Source: JBGPTF01 sp041490445
Lineage (GTDB): Bacteria; Acidobacteriota; Terriglobia; Acidiferrales; UBA7541
Length of the DNA stretch: 64,000 nucleotides
NCBI GenBank assembly: GCA_041490445.1
Contig: JBGPTF010000001.1
Coordinates: 124,001 to 188,000 of the forward strand
Direction: 5' to 3'
Under the pieces are notes generated by a model. It was not told the DNA's origin, searched no databases, and saw only the letters and a program-made list of their open reading frames with translations. Numbering within the stretch: the first letter of the stretch is position 1; every line of letters starts with the position of its first letter. A program made the position numbers and the translations under genes. Positions 9,001-16,865 of this stretch are shown here, in pieces.

Positions 9001-9355
9001 AATCGCGCGACCAGCCGACGACGAGATCGCTCGCGCTATTGTACGTAAGTTGTTTGGGCTCGCCGCCATCGGCCGGCATCACATACGCGTCGTAGTTCCC
9101 GTAACGGTTTGAGGAAAAGGCAATCCATTTCCCATCGGGCGAGAACCGCGGGAAGATCTCTCGGGCGACATTGTCCGTCAGGCGACGCGGACTTGAGCCA
9201 TTCTCATTCACCTCCCAGATATCGCCAAGGTAGCTGAAGACGATCTTCCCGTTGTGAAAGTCCGGGTGCCGCGGGATGGCGATGGTCTTGCCCCAGCCAG
9301 CTCCGGCCAGCAGAAACGCAAGCGACAACAGAACGGAAGCGCGACAGGTCTTCAC
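6038..9355 (-). CDS. secreted tricorn protease homologue (S41 family)
   Basis: The GTG at 9355 is preceded by AAGGGGAGG at ideal spacing and opens directly into a signal peptide (V-K-T-C-R-A-S-V-L-L-S-L-A-F-L-L-A-G-A-G), giving 1105 residues; the frame is open further upstream but that part does not look like protein. The first ~650 residues are repeated beta-propeller strands of the TolB/WD40-like type (F-S-P-D-G-K-W-I-A-F, repeated many times). Then come a helical C1 domain (~residues 720-800), a PDZ domain and a C-terminal S41 peptidase domain with a catalytic serine in S-T-S-D-A-E-V-F and a downstream N-Y-G-V-P-P-D-V. The family degrades peptides; here the enzyme is predicted to be periplasmic. 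Length matches tricorn homologues. Confidence 0.94.
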   Translation of the reverse strand: MKTCRASVLLSLAFLLAGAGWGKTIAIPRHPDFHNGKIVFSYLGDIWEVNENGSSPRRLTDNVAREIFPRFSPDGKWIAFSSNRYGNYDAYVMPADGGEPKQLTYNSASDLVVGWSRDSKYVIFQSARGLLYPGIPNLYEVSIDGGLEQPLPTDWGYWGSFSPDGEKLVFNRHPAVWSRKHYRGSYSADLWVVDVSSKSFRKILDADTPDQEKPNNFWPQYGNGEIYFVSDRDTRGKAGDKRVMSSVSNIWKISEKGGTPVQVTNHRDGSLFFPSLSSDGKVLMYEDNFGIWTLDTATGKTSEVKIDISSDSKENNFEVLTINNEADSYNLSPSTNRAAISAHGEVFTIATEHGDVTRVTNSYWRDTDPAWSPDGKWIAFMSDQSGREEVWIATPDGENSKKLSDADSEKFGIDWLLDSKSLLYTASDHKLYRVDVASGESRVIASSNVANLSNVDVSPDGKWVSFTAVDRDLRPHVHIVSAEGGQDRPLPDEDLFSSTGARWTPDGKKLIFLGGAVQGGSAALRQNVAGLYSVSLTAEEKNPMSRDVDDESEAPAPERAMERGPRMGPGKPPADVKIDWDGLGRRIHAITRLSDNITFVAPSPDSRTYAFVAISDTEGRPVSVLYTIQENGEQMRRITQSMPPAEDGPGGGFGFGGGISSLQFSRDGRTLYFREGDGIWAASLGGAAGTPEAASPAMGTPGRGGEGGRRRVNFTVRVEVDHRAENLQIFREAWRVMKNRYYDSNMNGVDWAAMEKKYEPLVADAGDREELHDVIMQMIGELSSSHTGVGGGPPDRDAIQTRYPGFELAPDASGYYKVSYLYKNGPADHDYVKIHTGDFILAVNGTALHSGENYWKLYNLSPGRKLVFTVNAKPSADGAWITRVEPVSAGAYSTLQYQKWVEDRRQMVEKLSNGEVGYLHIRQMNAAALRKFERDLSDNHFKKALIIDQRFNPGGGIDEELIEILSQRQYQYVRPRNSIFLTRPQRAFFGPIAVMQNERSTSDAEVFPDGIRTLKLGTTVGIATYGAVIGTGAYRLIDGSTIRTPGTGLWNITGQNLENYGVPPDVYADNSPADFLAGRDAQIEKAVEVLKEQIKKLGPQNIPGR

Positions 9356-9549
9356 GGCATCCTCCCCTTGGGATCCATGAGATTTACCTTCATTCGAGAA
9401 ATCGAGCGCGGCGGTTTGAAGGCTGGCCAACTCATTGCAGCGATGCACACCGCAAGATGAGTCGACCCACCGGACTGACAGACGCACATCTGAGACGTTA
9501 CGTTTCCACATGTGCCCGAGATTCAGTCCACCTCGGGGGATACTCTTGA

Positions 9550-9897
9550 CTAGACGTTGCGGGCGAGATCCTTGATTTGCCGGGCAAGCTTGGCGATCTC
9601 ATCCGCCTTTCGGGCGAGGCCGGACGAAGCTACTTCAGCAGGTTCCGCCTTTGACACCTCGTCTCGGAGTTGCGTGACAAGCGTAAAGAGACGCCGGACG
9701 TCTTCTAGAATCTGCTTCTGGTTAGATTTGAGGATCGCCTTCGGGTCGAGCTTCGGTGTCTCTTCTTCATCCTCGAAGGGAGGTCTACGCCGGGGAGGAT
9801 GCGGCGGCTCTCCCCGCTGCTGCGCCCGTGCCATCACGGAAGCGATCCATGCGGCCGGCGCCAGTGACCCCAAAAAGATTCGTCGTTCTTGCTTCAT
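9550..9897 (-). CDS. small exported coiled-coil protein, paralogue A
   Basis: 115 residues from the ATG at 9897. The N-terminus M-K-Q-E-R-R-I-F-L-G-S-L-A-P-A-A-W-I resembles a Tat or short Sec signal with a twin arginine. A Pro/Arg/Glu-rich linker follows (residues ~28-50), then a ~60-residue amphipathic helical part ending in K-L-A-R-Q-I-K-D-L. The last 55 residues match those of the gene immediately upstream at roughly half of positions (shared pattern V-x-R-L-x-x-L-V ... E-V-x-S-x-G-L-x-R-K-x-x-E-I-x-K-L-A-x-Q-I-K), so the two arose by tandem duplication. The gap to the upstream paralogue is 43 nt. No known family recognised; location outside the cytoplasm is inferred from the signal. Confidence 0.7.
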   Translation of the reverse strand: MKQERRIFLGSLAPAAWIASVMARAQQRGEPPHPPRRRPPFEDEEETPKLDPKAILKSNQKQILEDVRRLFTLVTQLRDEVSKAEPAEVASSGLARKADEIAKLARQIKDLARNV

Positions 9898-9940
9898 GTC
9901 CAACCGCGTCCACACCCTTCCCACGATGCCAGCTCCCAAG

Positions 9941-10303
9941 CTATGGAGAGCTGGTGAGAGCTTTGATCTGCTTCGCGAGTTTCTCGATTTCCTCTGTCTT
10001 CCGGATCAGGCCAAGCGAGAGCACCTCGGATGAATCCGTCTTTTCCACCTCGACCTTCAGTTCTTTCACGAGTTGATACAAGCGATCCACGTTCTCCCGA
10101 ATCTGTTCCTGCGCAGTCTTGGGCGATGGCGGAATGCGCTTCTGGTCCGCATTGGAACTCTCTTGTTCGCCGGGATTCGGGACGCGCGGAGGCGACTGCC
10201 AACTGGAATTCTGCGGCTCTCGTGCTTCTACCCTCGACACAAAGAGGAGAGCCGCGGGAAGTAGCCCCAGCAGGAAACCGCGCCGGCCTTGCTCCACGAT
10301 CAA
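9941..10303 (-). CDS. small exported coiled-coil protein, paralogue B
   Basis: About 120 residues. The start is chosen as TTG at 10303 because GGAG lies 6 nt upstream and the product then opens with a Tat-like signal, G-R-R-G-F-L-L-G-L-L-P-A-A-L-L-F; GTG at 10297 is an alternative. The open frame reaches further upstream, but that part overlaps the mscS gene on the other strand and is not protein-like. After a low-complexity Pro/Ser/Asn linker the C-terminal ~60 residues form a charged amphipathic helix homologous to paralogue A. The pair is divergent from the MscS channel gene with 73 bp between starts, so they may share regulation. Function unknown. Confidence 0.65.
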   Translation of the reverse strand: MIVEQGRRGFLLGLLPAALLFVSRVEAREPQNSSWQSPPRVPNPGEQESSNADQKRIPPSPKTAQEQIRENVDRLYQLVKELKVEVEKTDSSEVLSLGLIRKTEEIEKLAKQIKALTSSP

Positions 10304-10352
10304 CCTCTTCTCCTGAGAATTCCCATCTGCGCGGCACCGGCCGCCCCAGTGG

Positions 10353-10358
10353 TATAAT
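10353..10358 (+). promoter_or_regulatory. TATAAT -10 element of the mscS gene
   Basis: A perfect TATAAT ends 18 bp before the ATG at 10377. No good -35 lies 17 bp upstream. If used, the transcript would have a very short leader without Shine-Dalgarno. Confidence 0.4.
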
Positions 10359-10376
10359 CCCGTTCCCCCATATTCT

Positions 10377-11234
10377 ATGACTGAATCCTTCTCGAAGTGG
10401 ACCGAAATGGCGGGCACGCGAGGATTGCGTCTGCTCGCCATCGTCTTGATCGCCCTGGTGCTGAACCGGGCCCTGAAGGCAGCCACGGCACGGATGGTCA
10501 CGACGGCCAGGACGCCGGCACGCGCGGCACAAATGCGCGAGCAGCAAACGCGCACCATCGCCGCCCTCCTTTACAGCGTCGGCACCATTGTGATCCTGAT
10601 CGGAGCGATCCTCGCCGCACTTCCCGAGTTTGGATTCAATGTTACCCCGCTGGCCGCCGCCACCGGCCTCGCGAGCCTTGCAATCGGCTTTGGCGCCCAG
10701 TACATCGTTCGGGACTGGATCAACGGCTTCTTGATCGTCTTCGAGGACCAATTCGGAGTCGGCGACCGCATCCGCATCGGAGAGGAAGCGGGGCGTGTCG
10801 AACAGATTTCGCTGCGCCGCACCCTGTTACGGAATGACCGCGGGGCTCTGGTGAGCATCCCCAACGGCACGATTGCCCAGGTGGCGAACCTCAGCCGCGA
10901 CTGGTCCCAAACCTGGGTGGACGTTTCCCTTCCCTCCGAAGGGGAAATTGGTTCTGCCCTCGCGGCGCTCGAAAGGATTGTCTCCGAATTTCGCGCCGAC
11001 CCCGAATGGGCTGCCGCACTCCTCGAAGGTCCGCGGGTACTTGGTGTAGAATCTCTTTCGCTCAACGGCATCACCCTGCGGATCCAGCTCCGGTCGGCGC
11101 CAACGCGGCAGGACGATGTGGCGCGCGAATTGCGCCGGCGGATCAAAGCGGGCTTTGAGCAAGCCCGGATTCCGCTGAACAACTTGCAGAAAGTCGAGCT
11201 CGTCTCACGCGACGATAGGTTGCAACGAACTTGA
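10377..11234 (+). CDS. MscS-family mechanosensitive ion channel
   Basis: 285 residues. Three hydrophobic helices lie in the first ~120 residues; the third is the Gly/Ala-rich pore helix (P-L-A-A-A-T-G-L-A-S-L-A-I-G-F-G-A-Q). The beta domain follows with the family signature D-W-I-N-G-F-L-I-V-F-E-D-Q-F and G-D-R-I-R-I-G, then the alpha/beta C-terminal cage. It is a short, core-only MscS of the inner membrane that releases osmolytes on hypo-osmotic shock. The gene is divergent from the two exported coiled-coil genes and 28 bp upstream of a small unknown gene in the same direction. No Shine-Dalgarno is seen before the ATG. Confidence 0.93.
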   Translation: MTESFSKWTEMAGTRGLRLLAIVLIALVLNRALKAATARMVTTARTPARAAQMREQQTRTIAALLYSVGTIVILIGAILAALPEFGFNVTPLAAATGLASLAIGFGAQYIVRDWINGFLIVFEDQFGVGDRIRIGEEAGRVEQISLRRTLLRNDRGALVSIPNGTIAQVANLSRDWSQTWVDVSLPSEGEIGSALAALERIVSEFRADPEWAAALLEGPRVLGVESLSLNGITLRIQLRSAPTRQDDVARELRRRIKAGFEQARIPLNNLQKVELVSRDDRLQRT

Positions 11235-11262
11235 AGTCCATTGAACACAAGGAGGCTTTGCC

Positions 11263-11733
11263 ATGGCAGACGTCACACACGAACAAGCAAATTTGATGCT
11301 TCGGCTGTATGAACTTCGTCGCGAGCCGCGCTTGCGGGAAGCACGCGCCTGGTTTGTGACCGATTTTCATCCCACCTCGATTGAGGATGTGGTCAAGAAC
11401 TTCCCACCGGGCAGCGCGGAGAATACGCACGTCCGGATGACGCTGAGTTACTGGGATATGGTCGCGGGCATCGTGAACCGCGGCCTGATCGACGAGGAGT
11501 TTTTCTTCGAGACTTCGGGCGAGCAGTGGCTCGTCTGGGATCGCATCCGGCCCATCGCCGAGGCGTGGCGCGCGGCGTTCAAGAACCCGAGGCTCTTCGC
11601 GAACCTGGAACAGCACTGCAAGCGGCTGGAAGCCTGGCGCGAGAAGAATGCTCCCGGCTCGACTGAGTTGATGCGCCAGATGATGGAGCAGTTGCGGCGC
11701 GCGCAGACTCAGGCAAAGGCTGCGGGAGATTAG
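11263..11733 (+). CDS. conserved-looking protein of unknown function (DUF4760-like)
   Basis: 156 residues with a strong AGGAGG before the ATG. It is soluble and mostly helical, rich in Arg, Glu and aromatic residues (R-M-T-L-S-Y-W-D-M-V-A, E-E-F-F-F-E, W-L-V-W-D-R-I-R-P), without signal peptide or membrane segment. The pattern is reminiscent of DUF4760-type proteins, but this resemblance is from memory and weak. It follows mscS by 28 bp and probably shares its transcript. Confidence 0.7.
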   Translation: MADVTHEQANLMLRLYELRREPRLREARAWFVTDFHPTSIEDVVKNFPPGSAENTHVRMTLSYWDMVAGIVNRGLIDEEFFFETSGEQWLVWDRIRPIAEAWRAAFKNPRLFANLEQHCKRLEAWREKNAPGSTELMRQMMEQLRRAQTQAKAAGD

Positions 11734-11870
11734 AGCAGCCCCACTGGCCGATCATTGGCCGGGCAGCAGCCGGTGCCTCTCGTGGTCGGCTGACTGCTCG
11801 GTCGTCTGTTTACAGCCGATCGGCCGTCCTCGTCATTTCACGCCTGACGATTCGCGCGAGGCTGGCCGCG

Positions 11871-13481
11871 TCACTCGAGCGGGCCGGCACTCGCTTCGGG
11901 CGCGCCTCCGAAGATCAGCGTGCGGAATCGCGACAGGTAGCCGTCCAGTTCGCTGATGCGGAGCAGTTTGGCCAGAATCACGGTCAGTGCGATGCCAGTC
12001 GCGCTCAGAATGCAGAGCACCACGAATGCGCGCGTGGTTGTCTGCCAGCCGATCCGGGGACGCAGCCAGCCGGCCAGTCCGAGGCAAGCCCAGCCCGCCA
12101 CCGCCGACGCCGCTACTATCTTCGCAAAGAACAACATCAACGCGCCGCTCTCCGGATTAGCCGTGCGTCGGTTAAGCAGGAGGAACAGCACGATCGTGTA
12201 CGCGATAATGCCGATCGAACTCGCCAGCGCCAGCCCCAGATGTTGCTCGCGGTGCACGAGCCACCAATAGACCGGAAAATTGAGAAGCGTCATCACCGTG
12301 CCCACGACGGCAGGCGTGATCGTGTCTCGTGTGGCGTAAAAACCACGGGCCAGAATGTACTGCGCGCCCCAGGCAAACATCCCGATGGAGAAAAGGCCAA
12401 GCGTCGCGGCTGTAGCTTCGAGGTCTCCTTCGCTTAGCCGGGTGTGGGAAAACACGAGGTGCACGAGCGGCGAGGTCTGCGCGATGGTCAGCGCGGCGGT
12501 CGGAACCAGCAGGAGGATCAGCCCCTTGAATGTGGCGTTCAGCACTCTGTTCAGCTCATCGAACTTCTTCTCCGAATACAGCTGGGCCAGGAACGGGAAC
12601 GACGCGACGCCGATTCCCTGCCCGACGATGCCGAGCGGCACGCGCATCAGCGTTTTTGCGTAGCTCAGCCACGTGATCGAGGCGGCCTGCAGATACGAAC
12701 CGAACCACCGGATGATCCAGTCGTCGGCAAAGGAAAGAGACAGCGCCAGCATGATCGGTATCGCCAGCTTCAGAAACAGCCGGAACCCCGGGTGGCGCAG
12801 ATTGATGGAAGGCGAGTAGTTGGCGCCGGCGCGTCGGGCGCCGTAAATCTGCAGCAGAAAATTCCCGGCGATCGAGCCGCCCAGCACGCCAACGGCGAAG
12901 CCGGTGATTCCGATGCGTGAAGAGAGCAGCACGCCGCCCAGAATAATTCCGATGTTGTAAATCAGCGGCGCGAGCGAGGGAACCACGAACTGGCCCTTCG
13001 CATACTGCACCGCGCTCAGAATCGCGCCTTCGTAAAAACAGATTTGGGCCGGCAGCATCAGCCGCGTCAGAAAGATCACATGCTGCTTTTCAGCGGGACT
13101 GAACCCCGGCGCGATCACCTGCACCAGTTGCGGCGCGAAGATCTCTCCGGCAATGACCAGCGCGGTGAGAATCAGCCCCATGAAGTTGACGACGGTGGAG
13201 AAGACGCGCCACCCCTCCTCCTCCTGCTTTTCCGCCACATATTTTGCAAATACCGGGATGAAGGTGACGCTCAGCGAGCCGCCCGCGATCAGATAATTCA
13301 GGAAGTCCGGCAGCGTAAACGCGGCGTAGTAGGCGTCTGTGATTGCGTTCGATCCGATCTGGTGCGCCACCGTCCATTCGCGAAAAAAGCCCAGCACCCG
13401 GCTGAGCAGCACGCTCGCCATGATGATCCCGGTGGATTGCACGATGCGGCGCTGAATCGAGGGCGTCGACACGCCCGCCAT
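11871..13481 (-). CDS. murJ: lipid II flippase MurJ (MviN)
   Basis: About 536 residues from the ATG at 13481 (a TTG at 13499 is the alternative). Around fourteen hydrophobic helices cover the protein. The N-terminal part has the MurJ signature: S-R-V-L-G-F-F-R-E, D-A-Y-Y-A-A-F-T-L-P-D-F-L-N-Y-L and the conserved G-G-S-L-S-V-T-F-I-P-V-F. MurJ flips lipid II across the inner membrane for peptidoglycan synthesis. Length is typical. The gene converges with the mscS transcript and lies alone between tRNA-Cys and that transcript. Confidence 0.95.
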   Translation of the reverse strand: MAGVSTPSIQRRIVQSTGIIMASVLLSRVLGFFREWTVAHQIGSNAITDAYYAAFTLPDFLNYLIAGGSLSVTFIPVFAKYVAEKQEEEGWRVFSTVVNFMGLILTALVIAGEIFAPQLVQVIAPGFSPAEKQHVIFLTRLMLPAQICFYEGAILSAVQYAKGQFVVPSLAPLIYNIGIILGGVLLSSRIGITGFAVGVLGGSIAGNFLLQIYGARRAGANYSPSINLRHPGFRLFLKLAIPIMLALSLSFADDWIIRWFGSYLQAASITWLSYAKTLMRVPLGIVGQGIGVASFPFLAQLYSEKKFDELNRVLNATFKGLILLLVPTAALTIAQTSPLVHLVFSHTRLSEGDLEATAATLGLFSIGMFAWGAQYILARGFYATRDTITPAVVGTVMTLLNFPVYWWLVHREQHLGLALASSIGIIAYTIVLFLLLNRRTANPESGALMLFFAKIVAASAVAGWACLGLAGWLRPRIGWQTTTRAFVVLCILSATGIALTVILAKLLRISELDGYLSRFRTLIFGGAPEASAGPLE

Positions 13482-13788
13482 AGTAGATGGTTCGCGCAAA
13501 ATCGCCTAGAGGGTGCGAGTCCCGGGTTTCCGCACCACAAATCCGCAATGCTCGCATTCGAACCCGTCGCACTAGCCGAAATGATCTTGTACTGATCGCT
13601 GGGATCGAGTACGAAGGTATCCACCGAGTTCGAGTTCCCCACCCAAACTGTGCTCGTGCTGATTCTGCCATCGACAGAGCTTCACGCTCTGAACAGGCGG
13701 ACGGTTGGAGGCATGGGTGGAAGGAGTTTATCCTGAGCGGAGCGAAGGAAACCCACGAATGCCCTTCCCCCGGAAGAGACGCAGGTCC
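13482..13788. other. intergenic region upstream of murJ, possible gene remnant
   Basis: No intact gene. The minus strand reads for about 60 codons (from ~13690 to 13500) as a Ser/Thr/Asn/Val-rich peptide (T-S-T-V-W-V-G-N-S-N-S-V-D-T-F-V-L-D-P) unlike the Arg/Ala-rich translations of random frames here, then runs into murJ in another frame. It also holds CCTGAGCGGAGCGAAGG at about 13734-13750, a motif often seen in intergenic repeats of soil bacteria. The murJ promoter should be here. Confidence 0.3.
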
Positions 13789-13865
13789 TGGAGGCGCGGG
13801 TGGGATTTGAACCCACGAATGGAGGTTTTGCAGACCTCTCCCTTGGGCCACTTGGGTACCGCGCC
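13789..13865 (-). tRNA. tRNA-Cys (anticodon GCA), CCA encoded
   Basis: On the minus strand GGCGCGG (13865-13859) pairs with CCGCGCC (13799-13793), discriminator T at 13792, encoded CCA at 13791-13789. The anticodon stem GAGGT/ACCTC encloses CTGCAAA (anticodon GCA), and the T arm is GTGGG-TTCAAAT-CCCAC. All arms pair. It lies between sppA and murJ on the same strand. Confidence 0.97.
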
Positions 13866-13924
13866 TCTGCACACTCAGTATAATCAAGTCGAGGCGGCTT
13901 GTCAGTCGGCAGCGGCAGCCAGGC

Positions 13925-15613
13925 TTAGCGAATCCGCAAATCGAACGGCATCCGCGCCTGCACCGGCTCGGAGATTCGTGCGAGCCAGCGAATCCTTGCT
14001 TCGAGCGTGGTGTTCGTAAGCGTGTCGGAGCGGCCCCGCGAGAGCAGTTGCTCGAAGAATGTCTTCTCCTCCGGGAAGCGCACGATGCGTACCGATTTCT
14101 CGGCGGGGATTCCGGCAAGCTGCTTGCCAACGGCGATCGCCCGGTTGAGGCCCCCGAGTTCGTCCACCAACCCGAGGTTCTTCGCTTGCTCGCCGCTCCA
14201 CACGCGTCCTCTGCCGATCTTGTCCACGGCCTCCACCGTCATCTTTCTTCCCTCGGCAACACCCTGTGTGAAGGAATTGTAAGTATCCTGCATGCCCTTC
14301 TGAATACTTTGGCGCTGCGCGGGAGTGAAATTCTGCTGATCCCAGAAGAGAGTGGCATTTTCACTTGTCGCCACATAATCCGTGCTCAGACCGATCAGGT
14401 TGTAGAACCCGGAGAGATTCAGCTTGCCGATCACTACGCCGATCGAAGCCGTTATCGTGCCCGGCTCGGCGACGATGCGGTTGGCCGACATCGAAATCCA
14501 GTAGCCTCCGGAAGCCGCCACGTCGGACATCGAAATAACCACTGGCTTTTCCTGCCGGGCAAGCTGCACTTCGCGGCGGATGACTTCGCTGGCCACCGCT
14601 GATCCCCCGCCTGAATCCACGCGCAAGACGATAGCCTTGATGCTCGAATCCTCGCGGGCCCGCCGGATGTCGCTTGCCACCGTGTCACCCCCCATGATGA
14701 GACCGCCGCCCGGCGAATTGCCGGAATCGCCGGAAGCGATCAGCCCGGTCGCGTGAACCACAGCGATTGCTTCCCTGCCCTCGTTCTTCACTTCGCTACG
14801 ATAACGCGCCAGGCCCACCGTCTTCCAGTCGCCGTCCTTCTTCTCGAACAGCTTCTGCACCTCGTCCCAATACGCCAGCTTGTCCACAAGCTTGCTCTCG
14901 AGCGCTTCCTTCGAGAGGAACGGCCCCTTCTTCACAAGCTCCTCGAACTTCGCGCGGTCAAAATGCCGCGCCGCAGACACCTCATCCAGATACTGCCCAT
15001 AAATGCTGTGGAGGAGTGATTCCACTTCTTCACGATGCGCCGGCGTGAATTTCTTTTCGGTGAGCTGGTTCGACGCCGTCTTGTACTCCGCGATGTGATA
15101 CATGTCCGGATAGATTTTCAGCTTGTCCAGAGTGCCGCGCAGGAAAACGGCTTCGCCCATCATGCCGCTGATGTTGACCGGCGCCGCCGGAACCAGCCAG
15201 ACCTGATCGCAGGCAGTGGCCAGGAAATACTCCGGGTTGCCGATCCCGTCGTAGCCGAGATAGCAGATGCTCGGCTTGCGGCTTTGGCGGAAGGCGATCA
15301 AATGCGCGTGGATTTCTTCGAGCTTCGCCCAGCCCGTTTCAAGTGGGCCGATCTTCACGACCAGGCCGGTGATGCGCGGATCGGTTCTGGCCGTATCGAT
15401 CGCGTCCACGAATTCGTGCTGCACCGGGATGAAGGTCCCGCTCAGCGCCGAGACCCAATTATTCGGCCGCTGCTCCTGAATATCGCCGTTCACCTCCAGA
15501 ACAAGCACCGTATTCGAGCTGATCCGGCTGGAGGACGTGAGCGCGATCGCAAGTAACACGACAACTGCGACGAGGATCAGGATCACCACGAATCGCCGTT
15601 TGCCCCAACTCAT
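13925..15613 (-). CDS. sppA: signal peptide peptidase SppA, long (67K) type
   Basis: The ATG at 15613 follows GAGGAGGACCGT and starts M-S-W-G-K-R-R followed by one transmembrane helix (~residues 8-28), giving 562 residues, the long two-domain form. The N-terminal half supplies the general-base lysine (E-Y-K-T-A-S-N); the C-terminal half supplies the nucleophilic serine (D-V-A-A-S-G-G-Y-W). SppA is an inner-membrane serine protease that cuts signal peptides left after secretion. Both catalytic residues are present. Upstream is galT with a 125-bp gap. Confidence 0.95.
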   Translation of the reverse strand: MSWGKRRFVVILILVAVVVLLAIALTSSSRISSNTVLVLEVNGDIQEQRPNNWVSALSGTFIPVQHEFVDAIDTARTDPRITGLVVKIGPLETGWAKLEEIHAHLIAFRQSRKPSICYLGYDGIGNPEYFLATACDQVWLVPAAPVNISGMMGEAVFLRGTLDKLKIYPDMYHIAEYKTASNQLTEKKFTPAHREEVESLLHSIYGQYLDEVSAARHFDRAKFEELVKKGPFLSKEALESKLVDKLAYWDEVQKLFEKKDGDWKTVGLARYRSEVKNEGREAIAVVHATGLIASGDSGNSPGGGLIMGGDTVASDIRRAREDSSIKAIVLRVDSGGGSAVASEVIRREVQLARQEKPVVISMSDVAASGGYWISMSANRIVAEPGTITASIGVVIGKLNLSGFYNLIGLSTDYVATSENATLFWDQQNFTPAQRQSIQKGMQDTYNSFTQGVAEGRKMTVEAVDKIGRGRVWSGEQAKNLGLVDELGGLNRAIAVGKQLAGIPAEKSVRIVRFPEEKTFFEQLLSRGRSDTLTNTTLEARIRWLARISEPVQARMPFDLRIR

Positions 15614-15738
15614 ACGGTCCTCCTCATCCGCGGCTCTGTCGCCGCGGGCAAACAGCAAACGCTACCATCCCGATTGGAAAAATGCCAATGCTGGCGCGGC
15701 TGGAAAACCCCCCAAGAAAAAACGCTGCCCTCGTGAAG

Positions 15739-16740
15739 CTAGACCTGGGCCTCGCGGAGAAAACGGGCCGCTTCCTCGGGCGGTGTGGGATTGATGTAAA
15801 AACCAGTGCCCCACTCGAATCCAGCCACCTTGGTGAGCTTGGGCATCATCTCGATGTGCCAATGGTAGTGGTCGTTGATCTCTTCTCCGACCGGCGACGT
15901 GTGGAGGACGTAGTTGTACGATGGATGAGCAAGGACGGTATCCAGCCGGCCAAGAATGTCCCGCAGCACTTTCGCGAGGCTCGCGTAGATTGGATTCGGC
16001 TGGTTCTCGAACGCGGAGCTGTGCTGCTTCGGAAGCAGCCACGTCTCGAACGGAAAACGCGGCGCATACGGTGAGATTGCGATGAAGTGATCGTTTTCAC
16101 TGATCACGCGAGACACGGCCTCGCGCTCTTGCCGGATCATGTCGCAGAAAATGCACCGTTCCTTGTCTTCGTAATACCGCCGCGAATTATCCACTTCCTC
16201 GCGGACGCGCTTCGGAACGATCGGCAGGGCGATCAATTGCGAATGAGTGTGTTCGAGCGAAGCGCCGGCGGCTTCACCGTGATTCTTGAAGATAAGGACG
16301 TAGCGGAAGCGCCGGTCGTTTTTCAGGTCGAGCATGCGGTCGCGATACGCCCAGAGCACTTCCTCCACGGCTTTCTCCGGAATCGTCGCGAGCGTACTGC
16401 GATGATCGGGCGTTTCGATGATCACCTCGTGCGCGCCGACGCCGTTCATGCGGTCGAACATGCCCTCGCCTTCACGGTCCAGATCGCCTTCGATGCCGAG
16501 GGCGGGAAATTTGTTCGGCACTACGCGAATCGTCCAGCCCGGAGTGTCTTTCCCGCTGCCATTGCGCCCGTACGCGAGCACTTCCGGCGGTGTCTTGCCT
16601 TCGTTTCCGTAACAAAACGGGCAGAAGCCGGTGCCTTTGATCTGCACACTTTCGCGGACAAAGTCGCTCGGACGCTTCCCGCGGTCGGTCGAAATGATCA
16701 CCCAGCGGCCCGTGATCGGGTCTTTACGTAAATCAGGCAA
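15739..16740 (-). CDS. galT: galactose-1-phosphate uridylyltransferase
   Basis: 333 residues. The start is TTG at 16740, strongly supported by GGGGGAGGAAGG just upstream. Zinc ligands F-C-P-F-C occur near residue 40. The active-site HIT-like motif reads E-H-T-H-S-Q (canonical H-P-H in most GalT), and a second H-Y-H-W-H-I-E motif occurs near the C-terminus. The enzyme moves UMP between UDP-glucose and galactose-1-phosphate in the Leloir pathway. No galK or galE lies next to it. The Thr in place of Pro in the active-site motif is typical of one bacterial subgroup, so a related hexose-1-phosphate specificity is possible. Confidence 0.9.
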   Translation of the reverse strand: MPDLRKDPITGRWVIISTDRGKRPSDFVRESVQIKGTGFCPFCYGNEGKTPPEVLAYGRNGSGKDTPGWTIRVVPNKFPALGIEGDLDREGEGMFDRMNGVGAHEVIIETPDHRSTLATIPEKAVEEVLWAYRDRMLDLKNDRRFRYVLIFKNHGEAAGASLEHTHSQLIALPIVPKRVREEVDNSRRYYEDKERCIFCDMIRQEREAVSRVISENDHFIAISPYAPRFPFETWLLPKQHSSAFENQPNPIYASLAKVLRDILGRLDTVLAHPSYNYVLHTSPVGEEINDHYHWHIEMMPKLTKVAGFEWGTGFYINPTPPEEAARFLREAQV

Positions 16741-16865
16741 GCCTTCCTCCCCCGGCCTTCATCAGCCCTTTCGCATGATCACAGAAAAGTTCTGCAGCCC
16801 AGTGGCAGATTCTCTATTCTACTACCGCGCTGGCGCTTCGCAACTCGGTATCATTCACCTGATTA

